A stretch of 64,000 nt of DNA from Bordetella parapertussis (GCA_943331005.2 CALQJX020000013.1:49978-113977); one strand, 5' to 3'; positions 25,917 through 35,488 are shown, numbered from the stretch's first letter. Notes: generated by a model from the letters alone, not told the origin. Numbers and translations are program-made.

Positions 25917-26642
25917 ATGAAGAAGTATCTCTCTTATCTGTTGCTGATCCTATTATCAGTTTCATATTCATTGCATGCCCAGACCAGTGAAACTCTAAAT
26001 GATCTTTCACTGACATATCTGGCAAGGGTTCCTGCTATTCACAATACAAAAACACCTGTAGTTATTTTGCTACACGGATATGGCAGTAACGAACAAGATC
26101 TGTTCGGGCTTCAGAATTTCTTCCCTTCAAACTATATCTTGCTATCTGCCAGGGCTCCTTATGCTATTGGCACAGGTGGATATCAATGGTTTGAGCGTCA
26201 AATGGTGAATGGCAAATTCAGCGGACGAATGGAAGACATAGATAACAGCCGTAAAAGCATACTGAAATTTGTAACGGAGGTAGTAAAGAAATATAATGCT
26301 GATGCAGGTAATGTGTATCTGGTAGGGTTCAGTCAGGGGGCAATGATGTGTTATGAGATTGGCCTCACAGCACCCGGCATTGTAAAAGGTATAGGTGTTT
26401 TGAGTGGCAGATTATCTGAACCACTTAGGACTGCTCTGAAACCAAATAGCAATTTCAGTAAACTGAAGATCTTTATAGCACACGGCACTGCAGATAGCAG
26501 AATATCATATGCTGAGGGTAAAGCAGCATTTGATATCCTCTCGGTACTGAGCCTGAAACCTGAGTTTCATACTTATCAGGGCATGGATCATACCATCACA
26601 AATGAAGTGATGGCAGATCTGCTCAACTGGTTAAAAAAATGA
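25917..26642 (+). CDS. Exported alpha/beta-hydrolase, phospholipase/carboxylesterase family
   Basis: A 241-residue serine esterase. Signal peptide at 1-22 (ends SLHAQ). The start is set at the ATG at 25917, because an upstream in-frame ATG at 25860 lies in the T tract of the previous terminator. The oxyanion-loop motif LLHGYGSNEQDLF (51-63), nucleophile elbow GFSQG with Ser139, Asp193 (HGTADSRI) and His225 (GMDHTI) form a full catalytic triad. Family members hydrolyse short acyl esters and lysophospholipids. Unlike most family members it is exported. A TActTTTA element ends 4 nt before the ATG, suggesting a leaderless transcript. Confidence 0.92.
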   Translation: MKKYLSYLLLILLSVSYSLHAQTSETLNDLSLTYLARVPAIHNTKTPVVILLHGYGSNEQDLFGLQNFFPSNYILLSARAPYAIGTGGYQWFERQMVNGKFSGRMEDIDNSRKSILKFVTEVVKKYNADAGNVYLVGFSQGAMMCYEIGLTAPGIVKGIGVLSGRLSEPLRTALKPNSNFSKLKIFIAHGTADSRISYAEGKAAFDILSVLSLKPEFHTYQGMDHTITNEVMADLLNWLKK

Positions 26643-26658
26643 TCCCTTAAATAGATTC

Positions 26659-29400
26659 TTAAGCAAAAGCCTGATCTACAAGACTAGTCTGTTCCAGTGC
26701 ATGTTTCTTAGCAAAGCCTGTTGCGGTAGATGCACTTGCATTCCTGCTGATGTACTTCATCTTGAACGTCTCGTTGAGATTCATCTGCAGATACCAGAAT
26801 GCACCCATATTCTGTGGTTCTTCCTGAACCCAGATCCATTCTGCTTTCTTGTATTTATCGCGCAAAGCCATTAACTGGTTTACAGGAAGCGGATACAATT
26901 GTTCCAGACGAACTATAGCTACATCTTCGCGCTTGTCAGTAAGTTGTTTTTCGCTCAGGTCAAAATACATCTTTCCGCTGCAAAGCAGTACTCTTTTCAC
27001 TTTAGTTGCTGACTTAACTGTTGTATCGTCCAGTACTTCCTGGAAACCACCATCAGTAAATTCACTCATTGCTGAGTAGGAACGTACGTGTCGCAGGTTG
27101 GCTTTCGGAGAGAAGTTGACCATTGGTTTGCGGAATTCCCACGACATCTGCCTACGCAGAGCATGGAAGAAGTTGGCAGAGGTAGTGATATTGGTGATCA
27201 CCATATTATACTCAGCACAGTTCTGCAGGAAACGTTCCAGACGGGCACTGGAGTGTTCTGGTCCGCCACCTTCATAACCGTGAGGTAACAGCATTAACAG
27301 ACCGCACATGTTGCTCCATTTCTGCTCTGCACTGGCTATGTACTGATCTATAATTATCTGTGCGCCGTTGGCAAAGTCGCCATACTGTGCTTCCCACAAT
27401 ACAAGATTGTGAGGATTGGCCATTGCGTAACCATACTCGAAGCCCAAAACTGCATATTCGCTTAGCAGAGAGTTGTATATATATGGTGTGCCCTGGTTTT
27501 CCTGTATTCTGGATAAGCGATTGTATGGTTGGTTGGTGTTCTGGTCGTAGATAACCGCATGACGGTGAGAGAAAGTACCTCTTTTTACATCTTCTCCACT
27601 CAGCCTCAGCTCTTTGCCATCTGCTACCAGACTAGAATAGGCAAGTAGTTCACCTGTAGCCCAGTCGATCTTTCCTTCAGTTTCAAATAATTTTATCTTA
27701 TCCTGCAGTAGTTTCTCCACCTTACGTAATGGGCTGAAACCTTCTGGCCATTGCATCAGTGAATTAAAGTAATGCTTGAACTGATCTTCGCTAATGCCGG
27801 TTTTTGGCGACTTTTCGAAGTCTGCAGCATTTGCCTTACGCAGTTCTTTCCACCACATTTCGGGCTTCTGATATTTGTAAGGTAATGGTTTTTGTTTTAC
27901 TTCGTCCAAACGCAGTTGGAGATCGTTCCAGAACAATGTCTCCATTTCCTTGGCCATTGCCTTCACATCTGCATCAATATGCTGCATCAGGTATTGAGCA
28001 TAAACTTCGCGTGGATTGAGGTGTTTCTCGATCAGCGCATACAATTGAGGCTGTGTGAATTTTGGTTCATCACCCTCATTATGTCCGTGTTTGCGATAAC
28101 AAACTACGTCAATAAAGATATCCTCATTGTATTTCTGACGGTAAGCTATTGCCAGCATGCTGCATTTTACAACTGCTTCAGCATCATCGCCATTTACATG
28201 CAGTACCGGGCACTGCACCATAGATGCAATACTGGTACAATAGTCTGATGAGCGAGCGTCGTCGAAATCGGTAGTGAAGCCTATCTGGTTGTTGATTACA
28301 TAGTGTATGGTACCGCCAGTATGATAGCCAGCCAGCTTAGACATCTGCAACAATTCGTAGATGATACCCTGACCTGCAACAGCAGCATCGCCATGTATAA
28401 GTATGGGAAGAACCTTGTCGTATTCCTGATTGTAAAGTGTATCTGCTTTAGCTCTTGCAAAACCAACTACCACAGGGTCTACTGCCTCCAAGTGAGATGG
28501 GTTTGGTGCCAACTGCACATTGATGGCTTTGCCATTTGGTGTTACTATATCGCTCTGGAAACCAAGGTGATATTTTACGTCGCCGCTACCCATGGTCATG
28601 TCTTCAGGCATATTACCTTCAAACTCAGAGAATATCTGCTGGTAGGTCTTTTTCAACGTATTGGCAAGTATATTCAGCCTGCCACGGTGCGCCATGCCTA
28701 TTACCACTTCCTGCACGCCAGCATCTGCCGCGTCATTGATCATGGTGTCAAGCGCAGCTATAGTAGCTTCACCTCCTTCCAGACCAAAACGTTTCTGACC
28801 TATGAATTTGGTATTGAGGAACTTTTCAAAGATCACACCTTCGTTTAGTTTCTCCAATATGCGCCTCCTCTGGTCCAGAGAAAGAGAGGTAAGCATCAGC
28901 TCCTCAAACTTATTCTGAACCCAGTTGCATTTTTCAATGTCGTTTATGTATCTATGCTCTATACCAACATTGCTGGTATAAATTGATTTCAGTTTTGCGA
29001 TGATATCTTTCAGCTTACCATCTTTGAGGCCTATATACCTGCCTGCAAAGAAAGTAGATTCCAGATCAGCATCAGATAGATTGAAGTGAACAAGTTCCAG
29101 TTGTGCATTACGGTTTTTACGAGCCCTTATAGGGTTAGTAGTAGCTGCAAGGTGTCCTCTTTTTCTATATGCACGTATCAGTTCGAATACACCAATTTCT
29201 TTTTCCAGCTGGTTGCTGCTTACAGTTGCCTTTCCGGCTTCAGGTGCTGCGCCAACAATTCCGTTGTTAACGGCAAAGTCGAAGCCTTCAAAAAACTTTT
29301 TCCACTCAGGATCAACCATTGTTGCGTCTTTAGCAAACTCCTGGTACAATGATTCGATATAGGCAGGTGTAGGACCTGTTACGTAAGAAAAATCTTTCAT
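26659..29400 (-). CDS. sucA: 2-oxoglutarate dehydrogenase E1 component
   Basis: A 913-residue thiamin-diphosphate enzyme that decarboxylates 2-oxoglutarate in the TCA cycle and passes the succinyl group to lipoyl-E2. Family features: the N-terminal YIESLYQEFAKDATMVDPEWKKFFEGF helix for E2 binding, GVQEVVIGMAHRGRLNILAN near 230, LPILIHGDAAVAGQGIIYE near 330, ThDP-binding region VNNQIGFTTD near 368, and the C-terminal LPHGYEGGGPEHSSARLERFLQ and WVQEEPQNMGAFWYLQ blocks. Length is normal for this phylum. The E2 gene (sucB) is not adjacent in the visible sequence; downstream is a convergent esterase gene 16 bp away. Confidence 0.97.
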   Translation of the reverse strand: MKDFSYVTGPTPAYIESLYQEFAKDATMVDPEWKKFFEGFDFAVNNGIVGAAPEAGKATVSSNQLEKEIGVFELIRAYRKRGHLAATTNPIRARKNRNAQLELVHFNLSDADLESTFFAGRYIGLKDGKLKDIIAKLKSIYTSNVGIEHRYINDIEKCNWVQNKFEELMLTSLSLDQRRRILEKLNEGVIFEKFLNTKFIGQKRFGLEGGEATIAALDTMINDAADAGVQEVVIGMAHRGRLNILANTLKKTYQQIFSEFEGNMPEDMTMGSGDVKYHLGFQSDIVTPNGKAINVQLAPNPSHLEAVDPVVVGFARAKADTLYNQEYDKVLPILIHGDAAVAGQGIIYELLQMSKLAGYHTGGTIHYVINNQIGFTTDFDDARSSDYCTSIASMVQCPVLHVNGDDAEAVVKCSMLAIAYRQKYNEDIFIDVVCYRKHGHNEGDEPKFTQPQLYALIEKHLNPREVYAQYLMQHIDADVKAMAKEMETLFWNDLQLRLDEVKQKPLPYKYQKPEMWWKELRKANAADFEKSPKTGISEDQFKHYFNSLMQWPEGFSPLRKVEKLLQDKIKLFETEGKIDWATGELLAYSSLVADGKELRLSGEDVKRGTFSHRHAVIYDQNTNQPYNRLSRIQENQGTPYIYNSLLSEYAVLGFEYGYAMANPHNLVLWEAQYGDFANGAQIIIDQYIASAEQKWSNMCGLLMLLPHGYEGGGPEHSSARLERFLQNCAEYNMVITNITTSANFFHALRRQMSWEFRKPMVNFSPKANLRHVRSYSAMSEFTDGGFQEVLDDTTVKSATKVKRVLLCSGKMYFDLSEKQLTDKREDVAIVRLEQLYPLPVNQLMALRDKYKKAEWIWVQEEPQNMGAFWYLQMNLNETFKMKYISRNASASTATGFAKKHALEQTSLVDQAFA

Positions 29401-29452
29401 CTAAATTGGTGGTTCAAAAATGGACTGCGAAGTTAAGACAATATTTTACTTG

Positions 29453-29460
29453 TACCTTTG
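29453..29460 (+). promoter_or_regulatory. -7 element upstream of the IPExxxVDY gene
   Basis: TAccTTTG is an exact consensus match, placed 32 nt before the ATG at 29493 in the divergent interval with sucA. Confidence 0.55.
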
Positions 29461-29492
29461 ATAAAGTATACTTTTATCAGCAGGTTTTTCAT

Positions 29493-30017
29493 ATGACAAA
29501 TATAGTTCTTGACGTAGGTGAAATGAAGGAAACTTTTTTTGCCGACACAGCTATGATCGGGATAACTGCCGCTATGCCCGGATATCGCTTTTGCTGGTTA
29601 CTGAACAAATATCTGGAAATGTCTTTTGTAAATGATCCCGAGAATACCCTGGTAATGAATGAGTCAAAATCGGGAAAGCAAACCATTAAACATATTGTTA
29701 GCAAGCCACAAGTATCTATGTTCCCAGATACTGAAGACATTGTACACGATAGGACAGAAGGAGTATTTTTTCCAACTTACCTTCACAAAGTGCCCCATAG
29801 TAGTCATTATCATATGTTATACCAGCTAAAAAATGGCAAAAAATTATTGCTGCCTGAAGCAAAGCATCTGGACTTTCTATGGTTGATACAGACTGCAGAT
29901 CCGCTGCACGATGAACACATTGTTGTGTCTTATCTGAAAAAGATAGCAGAGATACAACTTGTACAGCCACTTACAGCAGATCAGATAAGGAAGAGTATGA
30001 CAAATCTGCTTCCGTAA
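29493..30017 (+). CDS. IPExxxVDY-family protein
   Basis: A 174-residue soluble protein. The family layout is visible: an N-terminal block with IGITAAMPGYRFCWLLNKYLEM (residues 22-43), and a C-terminal block LLPEAKHLDFLWLI (119-132), a variant of the IPExxxVDY signature with Leu-Pro-Glu and Leu-Asp-Phe replacing Ile-Pro-Glu and Val-Asp-Tyr. The family is widespread in Bacteroidota and has no known function. I use the ATG at 29493, since the region upstream contains the promoter. The middle (50-105) is less conserved and longer than I expect for the family. Confidence 0.72.
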   Translation: MTNIVLDVGEMKETFFADTAMIGITAAMPGYRFCWLLNKYLEMSFVNDPENTLVMNESKSGKQTIKHIVSKPQVSMFPDTEDIVHDRTEGVFFPTYLHKVPHSSHYHMLYQLKNGKKLLLPEAKHLDFLWLIQTADPLHDEHIVVSYLKKIAEIQLVQPLTADQIRKSMTNLLP

Positions 30018-30113
30018 ATTACCTGTGGTTAATAAAATGAAATAAAGAACGGTTCTGTTCGTTATTTACTTTTCTCTAATGTTGCAATTAACCTTTATTA
30101 AACAACTAAAATA

Positions 30114-30142
30114 TTGATAACTGGCAACTTTTGTTATTTTTG
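30114..30142 (+). promoter_or_regulatory. Promoter of the DUF2723 gene
   Basis: TTG at 30114-30116 and TAttTTTG at 30135-30142 are separated by 18 nt, matching the TTG-N17-23-TAnnTTTG layout of Bacteroidota housekeeping promoters. The ATG follows at 30164. Confidence 0.65.
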
Positions 30143-30163
30143 TCGCCTTACTAATAATGTATC

Positions 30164-33100
30164 ATGAATTACCGTAAAGTCAATAATCTTACAGGTTGGA
30201 TCATAGGAGGTATAGCCGCTATCGTTTATCTCAAAACAATGGAGCCCACAACCAGTTTCTGGGATTGTGGTGAGTTCCTGTCCTGCGCTTACAAACTTGA
30301 AGTGGGTCACTCTCCGGGAGCCCCGTTCTTTATGCTGCTGCAGCGCATATTTGCTCTGTTTTCCGGTGGAGAAGCCCTGACAGGTGGTCCTGCACCCAAT
30401 GCTGCTTTCATGATCAACTCACTGTCTGCATTGGCAAGTGCGTTTAGTATATTGTTCCTATTCTGGACCATCACACATTTTGGCAAAAAACTTCTTGCCG
30501 GCAAAGATACTGACCCTGACATGGGGCAGACCATAGCAATTATGGGTGCCGGTGTGGTTGGTGCACTTGCCTGTACTTTCTCCGATACATTCTGGTTCTC
30601 TGCTGTAGAGGCCGAGGTTTATGCAACTTCTTCCCTGTTCACAGCCTTTACTTTCTGGGCTATGCTGAAGTGGGAAAACATTGCTGACGAAAAATATGCC
30701 GACCGTTGGATATTGCTCATCGCATTCTTAATTGGTCTCTCAGTCTGTGTCCATCTACTTAACCTCCTTACTATACCTGCATTGGCAATGATCTACTACT
30801 ACCGCAGGTATGAAGCAACCCCTAAGGGTACAGTAATAGCTTTCCTTGTAGGTTGTGTGATACTGGCATTCATTCAGTTTGGCGTTATACAGTATATACC
30901 TCGTTTTGCTTCAGCATTCGATAGGGTGTTTACAAACGATATGGGTATGCCTTTCGATACCGGTGCGATCATTTTCCTGTTGTTGATGTCTGCATTCCTG
31001 GTATTCATGCTCATGTTTGCCAGAAAGAAGAACTGGTATCTGGTGCATACCGGTGTGCTTAGTGTTATCTTCATCATCATCGGTTATTCCTGCTATTTCA
31101 CAGCTATCATTCGTTCAAGGGCAGATGTTCCGATCGATATGACGAACCCTGACAACCCTGCCAGCTTCCTTGATTATGTGAACCGCGAGCAGTTTGGTCA
31201 GCAGCCATTGTTTACCGGTCCCTATTTCAACAGCATATATACTGACATCGACAACTCTAAGCCGATGTATGCTGCAGGTAAGGTTGATGGTAAGGATGCT
31301 TACATAAAAGTGGGTACAAAGTCTGAGCCAATCTTTGGTGTAGATCCAAGAACAGGCGAAAGCCAGACCCATTTCTTCCCACGTATATGGGATTACAACA
31401 ACCCGAGTCATGCTAGTTTCTATCGTAGTTATCTGAATCTGGCAGACGGAGAAGATCCGACTTCAGCGCACAATATGAAGTTCTTCTTCCAGTATCAGAT
31501 GAACTGGATGTGGTGGCGTTACTTTATGTGGAACTTCGCAGGTCGTGAAAATGATGTGGAAGGTCAGGGCGACCCAATGCGTGGTAACTGGATATCCGGT
31601 ATTACATTCCTCGATAAAATGCTGGGTCTTGGCGATACAGATGCTATGGGTGACCTCAGCGAAAGCCCTGCTCACAACAAACTTTATCTGTTGCCATTCC
31701 TGCTGGGTGTGCTGGGTCTTGTTTACCAGTTCAACAGGAATAAGAAAGATGGTATCATAGTGCTTACTCTGTTCTTCTTTACAGGTGCAGCTATCGGTAT
31801 CTTCCTGAATATGACACCGGTTCAGCCACGTGAGCGTGATTATGCGTTCGCAGGATGTACCTATACATACACTATCTGGATAGGTCTTGGCGTTCTGATG
31901 ATCTACCAGTGGTTCCTGAAATCACTGGGCAAAGGTGCGGCTGCAGCTTATGGTGCTATCGCTGTAAGTATGCTGGCAGCTCCGGTGCTTATGGCCAAGG
32001 AAGAGTGGAATGACCACGATCGTAGCCGCAAAACACTGGCAAATGCAGAAGCATTCAACACACTTTCATGCTGTGCGCCAAATGCTATCCTCTTCACTTA
32101 TGGCGATAACCAGACCTACCCACTGTGGTATCTGCAGGAAGTAGAAGGTTTCCGCAAGGATGTGCGTATCATCAATACCAGCTTGCTGGGTATAGACTGG
32201 TATATAGATCAGCTGAACTACCGTATCAATGATGCGATGCCGGTGCCAATGATCTGGAAGAAAAATGACTATCTGGGCGATAAACATAACTATGTTCAGT
32301 ATCTGGAGAATCCTTCAATAAAGGTTCCTAAAGATCAGTATTTCAATTTGATAGACATCTGTAACTTCATGAACAGCGAAGACCGTGATAAAATGGCGCA
32401 GCGTGGAAGTGAAGGTGTGAACTATATGCCTGCCAAGAACTTCTTTGTACCTACACTGACTAAAGATGAACTGGTTTCGCGTGGTCTTATCTCTGCTGCA
32501 GATACTGCCAGGTTAACTACAGATATGAAATTTACCTTCCCTAAAAATGGTGCTACCAAGAGCGATCTGGCAGTAATGAATATCATTGCAGCTGTAGCCA
32601 AGGAAGGCTGGAAAAGGCCGCTTTATTTCGATGCAGGTCTGCGTCAGGGCGATTATGCCGGTACCGGAGAATATATGAGGCTCGAAGGTATGGTTTGCCG
32701 ACTGATGCCATATAAAGTGATAGACTCTGTAAAAGTGAACTACAACGTTACAGGTTCACTGGATACTAAGAAAAGCTATGATCTGTTCATGAAGACCTTC
32801 AAATTCGGAGGTGCCGATCGTAATGACGTTTACTTCGACGAACCAAACCGTCATGTGCTGATCACTTATCGTATGAATGCTGCTTCTCTGGCAAATCAGC
32901 TGGTTGTAGATGGCGAAAGAGAAAAAGCGATACAGGTGCTTGATAAAGTGTACAATGGTATCTCCGATCGTTCTTATCCTTACAGCTACGAGTATTCCGG
33001 TTACTTCATGGCTACTGCTTATTACAGAGCGGGAGACAGGAAAAAAGGACAGGAAATTGCTGATAAGATCAAGAATAGCTCTGTAAAAACTATGAGCTGG

Positions 33101-33322
33101 ATCAATGCACTTGACGATGAAGGCAGGTATTCTGTTGCTGATGTGGTAACACAGCAGTACCAGATACTGGGTGGTATTGCTCAGGCAGCACTGCAGGAGG
33201 GCGACAGCGTCTACGCCAAGTCTCTCTTCAACAGGCTGGAAGGAATGCAGAAAGATCCTAAGATCATGGAACTGCTCAGGGCTGCCGGCCGCGCTAACCA
33301 GGGTGGTGGCGAAGAGGAATAA
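30164..33322 (+). CDS. DUF2723 polytopic membrane protein, putative GT-C glycosyltransferase
   Basis: A 1052-residue inner-membrane protein. The N-terminal half (to about residue 620) has a dozen or so hydrophobic segments and the DUF2723 signature: TTSFWDCGEF (29-38), with an acidic DCGE pair in the first periplasmic loop where GT-C enzymes keep their catalytic residue, and VGHSPGAP (47-54). The second half (after about 640) is soluble, containing LFTYGDNQTYPLWYLQEVEGFRKDVRIINTSLL and, near the end, TPR-like helices around AQAALQEGDSVYAKSLFNRL. DUF2723 is related to protein O-mannosyltransferases. A role in protein or surface glycosylation is likely but not proven. Confidence 0.85.
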   Translation: MNYRKVNNLTGWIIGGIAAIVYLKTMEPTTSFWDCGEFLSCAYKLEVGHSPGAPFFMLLQRIFALFSGGEALTGGPAPNAAFMINSLSALASAFSILFLFWTITHFGKKLLAGKDTDPDMGQTIAIMGAGVVGALACTFSDTFWFSAVEAEVYATSSLFTAFTFWAMLKWENIADEKYADRWILLIAFLIGLSVCVHLLNLLTIPALAMIYYYRRYEATPKGTVIAFLVGCVILAFIQFGVIQYIPRFASAFDRVFTNDMGMPFDTGAIIFLLLMSAFLVFMLMFARKKNWYLVHTGVLSVIFIIIGYSCYFTAIIRSRADVPIDMTNPDNPASFLDYVNREQFGQQPLFTGPYFNSIYTDIDNSKPMYAAGKVDGKDAYIKVGTKSEPIFGVDPRTGESQTHFFPRIWDYNNPSHASFYRSYLNLADGEDPTSAHNMKFFFQYQMNWMWWRYFMWNFAGRENDVEGQGDPMRGNWISGITFLDKMLGLGDTDAMGDLSESPAHNKLYLLPFLLGVLGLVYQFNRNKKDGIIVLTLFFFTGAAIGIFLNMTPVQPRERDYAFAGCTYTYTIWIGLGVLMIYQWFLKSLGKGAAAAYGAIAVSMLAAPVLMAKEEWNDHDRSRKTLANAEAFNTLSCCAPNAILFTYGDNQTYPLWYLQEVEGFRKDVRIINTSLLGIDWYIDQLNYRINDAMPVPMIWKKNDYLGDKHNYVQYLENPSIKVPKDQYFNLIDICNFMNSEDRDKMAQRGSEGVNYMPAKNFFVPTLTKDELVSRGLISAADTARLTTDMKFTFPKNGATKSDLAVMNIIAAVAKEGWKRPLYFDAGLRQGDYAGTGEYMRLEGMVCRLMPYKVIDSVKVNYNVTGSLDTKKSYDLFMKTFKFGGADRNDVYFDEPNRHVLITYRMNAASLANQLVVDGEREKAIQVLDKVYNGISDRSYPYSYEYSGYFMATAYYRAGDRKKGQEIADKIKNSSVKTMSWINALDDEGRYSVADVVTQQYQILGGIAQAALQEGDSVYAKSLFNRLEGMQKDPKIMELLRAAGRANQGGGEEE

Positions 33323-33341
33323 TAATTACATTATTTCAAAT

Positions 33342-33379
33342 AACGAGAACAGGCAGCCAATTGGCTGCCTGTTCTCGTT
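33342..33379. terminator. Perfect palindromic bidirectional terminator
   Basis: Two 19-nt arms (33342-33360 and 33361-33379) are exact reverse complements with no spacer, lying between two convergent genes. Only short T tracts flank the hairpin on either strand. Confidence 0.75.
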
Positions 33380-33424
33380 TGAATAAGTATTGATGAAAAA
33401 AACGCTGTTCCTTTCTGTGATTAT

Positions 33425-33895
33425 TTAGTTCTGAGATACTGAGCTGTTGAGTGCATGTCTCAGGTCTGTACTCAGCTGTTCGCTCAGTTCGGGGCGGCCA
33501 TGGAAAGCAGCTGGTGTGTTCTGAAACAGCGCTACCCGCCATTTACCTTCTTCCAGCATAGCAGTCATACTTTGAATGGCATTCACTTCAGGGCTGATAT
33601 CAGTCTGTCCCTGAGCTACCATTCCAACAACTGCAGTTACAATAGCAGCATTGTCTGAAAGGATCTTCACATCTTTCACTATAGATATATAGGCTGCAGT
33701 AGGGAAATTGGCAAAGATCTCATCGAGTACAGAATAGATTTCAGGGCGGCCGTTCAGTTGGCTGCCATCAAATCCTATCAGGCTGCCATTGGTAGCAAAC
33801 AAGCCGGTCATACCTGCTGCGTTTCTTTTATTCCATTGTTGCAACAACCCCTGATAAAGAGACAGTGCATTGTCTTGAACAGATAATGTTTCCAT
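33425..33895 (-). CDS. SnoaL-like/NTF2-fold protein (SgcJ/EcaC type)
   Basis: A 156-residue NTF2-fold protein. Features: ALSLYQGLLQQWNKRNAAGMTGLFATNGSLIGFDG at the start, LNGRPEIYSVLDEIFANFPTAAY in the middle, and the closing strand EEGKWRVALFQNTPAAFHGRPEL. SgcJ/EcaC proteins are annotated as oxidoreductases but most have no known substrate. I take the ATG at 33895 over one at 33922, because a -7-like CAATTTTG ends 4 nt before it, making the upstream residues untranscribed. Convergent with the DUF2723 gene. Confidence 0.85.
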   Translation of the reverse strand: METLSVQDNALSLYQGLLQQWNKRNAAGMTGLFATNGSLIGFDGSQLNGRPEIYSVLDEIFANFPTAAYISIVKDVKILSDNAAIVTAVVGMVAQGQTDISPEVNAIQSMTAMLEEGKWRVALFQNTPAAFHGRPELSEQLSTDLRHALNSSVSQN

Positions 33896-33920
33896 GCCGC
33901 AAAATTGCTGTTTTTTGTTC

Positions 33921-33963
33921 AAAATAAATCAGCCTGCATCTTCTGTGGAAAGATACAGGCTGA
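33921..33963 (-). terminator. Terminator after the NHL-repeat gene
   Basis: Hairpin with arms 33929-33942 and 33950-33963 (one C-A mismatch), loop of 7 nt, followed on the minus strand by TTTATTTTG. It lies 49 nt past the stop of the 34012 gene. Confidence 0.7.
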
Positions 33964-34011
33964 ATATTTTATTGAAGTTGCTTTAGTATTTGTAGATTAA
34001 TATATTGACTA

Positions 34012-35337
34012 TCAGTGTGCTACAGTAAATGTTTGTGTCTGAGTGACATTGTTGCTGCTAAGTTTCAGCAGGTAAGTGCCATTGGCCAATGTTGCAATTT
34101 CTGATATTGTGGTAGCAATTTCTCCGTTCCTGCAAGTTAGCTGGATGTTCATTACAGAACGGCCGGTTACATCCAGTATTTCCGCAGATATGAATTGTTG
34201 CTGTCCCTGCCAGGTACCTTTTATGGAAAGTGCGGTACTGCATGGGGTAGGGAAGATATTAACTTCATTTTTAGTAATGACATTTGTTGTTCCCAATCCT
34301 CCCGGAGTAATTTTACGTACTCTGTTATTGCCTTTGTCAGCAATATATAAATAGCCGTTGGCGTCTATAGTAATACCTGCTGGTGCAGATAAAGCGGCAT
34401 CAATAGCTGGTCCGCCATCGCCACCAGATCCGTACTTGCCACCTGCAATTGTATTAATGATACCGTTGGTATCTATTCTCCTTATTCTGAAATTACCTCC
34501 GTCAGAGAATATAACGTTGCCTGCATTGTCAATGGTCAATCTGCGCGGACCATTCAGTGTAGCCATATCAGCAGGACCGCCATCACCATCATATCCTCCG
34601 TTGCCAATTCCTGTTTTGCCTGCTATTACGAATGAAGTACCATCAGGTGTTATTTTTCTTATTACGTTATCCCAATGGTCGGCAATGTACACATTCCCCT
34701 TTTTGTCTACAGCTATGCCGGAAAGTCTGCAGTTGGAAAACCACCATAGATCACCTGTATATCCGTAAGGGCCTGCAGGCAGGTAAGTGCTGAATCCATT
34801 AGCTATTATTGTATTGGTTCCCGTCGGAGTGCATTTCATTAAAGCATTGCCCAGTGCCATGGTGTAATATATGTTTCCTGAATCGTCTGCTGCAATGTCG
34901 AAAGGTTCACTGATGCTGGTGATATAGTTATTGATCACACCTGCAGGGTTTACTTTCCTTATGCTGTTGTTCTTTGTGTCTGCTATGAAAATATTGCCAT
35001 TGTGGTCTGCAGCAATGCCATATGGCTGGTTTAGCTGCGCTTCCGTAGCCCGCAGCCCATTGCCATATGTACCGGCTGTACCTATACCTGCGAATGTGGA
35101 GATGTTACCGGATATGTCAATCTTTTTTATTGAATGCCTGTCAGGCTCTGTAAAATAGGTGTTCCCCAGATCATCTCTTGTTATTGCCCAGACAGGTAAG
35201 AGTTTCACAGCTGTTGCAGGCTGGTTTTCAGTGAAATCGTAAGTTCCGCCACCTGCAATAGTAGATATTATCTGCGCTTTTGAAGATACGCTTTGCAGTA
35301 AAAAGGAAGTGAGAGAAAGTAGATAAATACGTTTCAT
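34012..35337 (-). CDS. NHL-repeat beta-propeller protein with T9SS type A sorting domain
   Basis: A 441-residue secreted protein. Signal peptide at 1-21 (ends SSKAQ). About residues 25-350 are six NHL-type repeats (DGNGNIFIADTKNNSIRKV-like units such as NGNIFIADTKNNSIRKVNP and KGNVYIADHWDNVIRKITP), which fold as a beta-propeller. The C-terminal 80 residues are a type A sorting domain: VNIFPTPCSTALSIKG, ILDVTGRSVM and NGTYLLKLSSNN. Type A proteins are exported by the T9SS and usually attached to the cell surface. NHL propellers bind proteins or carbohydrates. Ligand unknown. Confidence 0.93.
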   Translation of the reverse strand: MKRIYLLSLTSFLLQSVSSKAQIISTIAGGGTYDFTENQPATAVKLLPVWAITRDDLGNTYFTEPDRHSIKKIDISGNISTFAGIGTAGTYGNGLRATEAQLNQPYGIAADHNGNIFIADTKNNSIRKVNPAGVINNYITSISEPFDIAADDSGNIYYTMALGNALMKCTPTGTNTIIANGFSTYLPAGPYGYTGDLWWFSNCRLSGIAVDKKGNVYIADHWDNVIRKITPDGTSFVIAGKTGIGNGGYDGDGGPADMATLNGPRRLTIDNAGNVIFSDGGNFRIRRIDTNGIINTIAGGKYGSGGDGGPAIDAALSAPAGITIDANGYLYIADKGNNRVRKITPGGLGTTNVITKNEVNIFPTPCSTALSIKGTWQGQQQFISAEILDVTGRSVMNIQLTCRNGEIATTISEIATLANGTYLLKLSSNNVTQTQTFTVAH

Positions 35338-35488
35338 TAGCGTTTATATTAGAAAAATGAGCAAATGCACACCATCTTACAGAACAAGTTACTTATAAAT
35401 AGACGTATGAAATAACATGTTTCTTTGTTGAAGAGATACATTTATTTATTTCCTGTTCGTAGTCATGCTTTCTAAATCCATTATAGGC

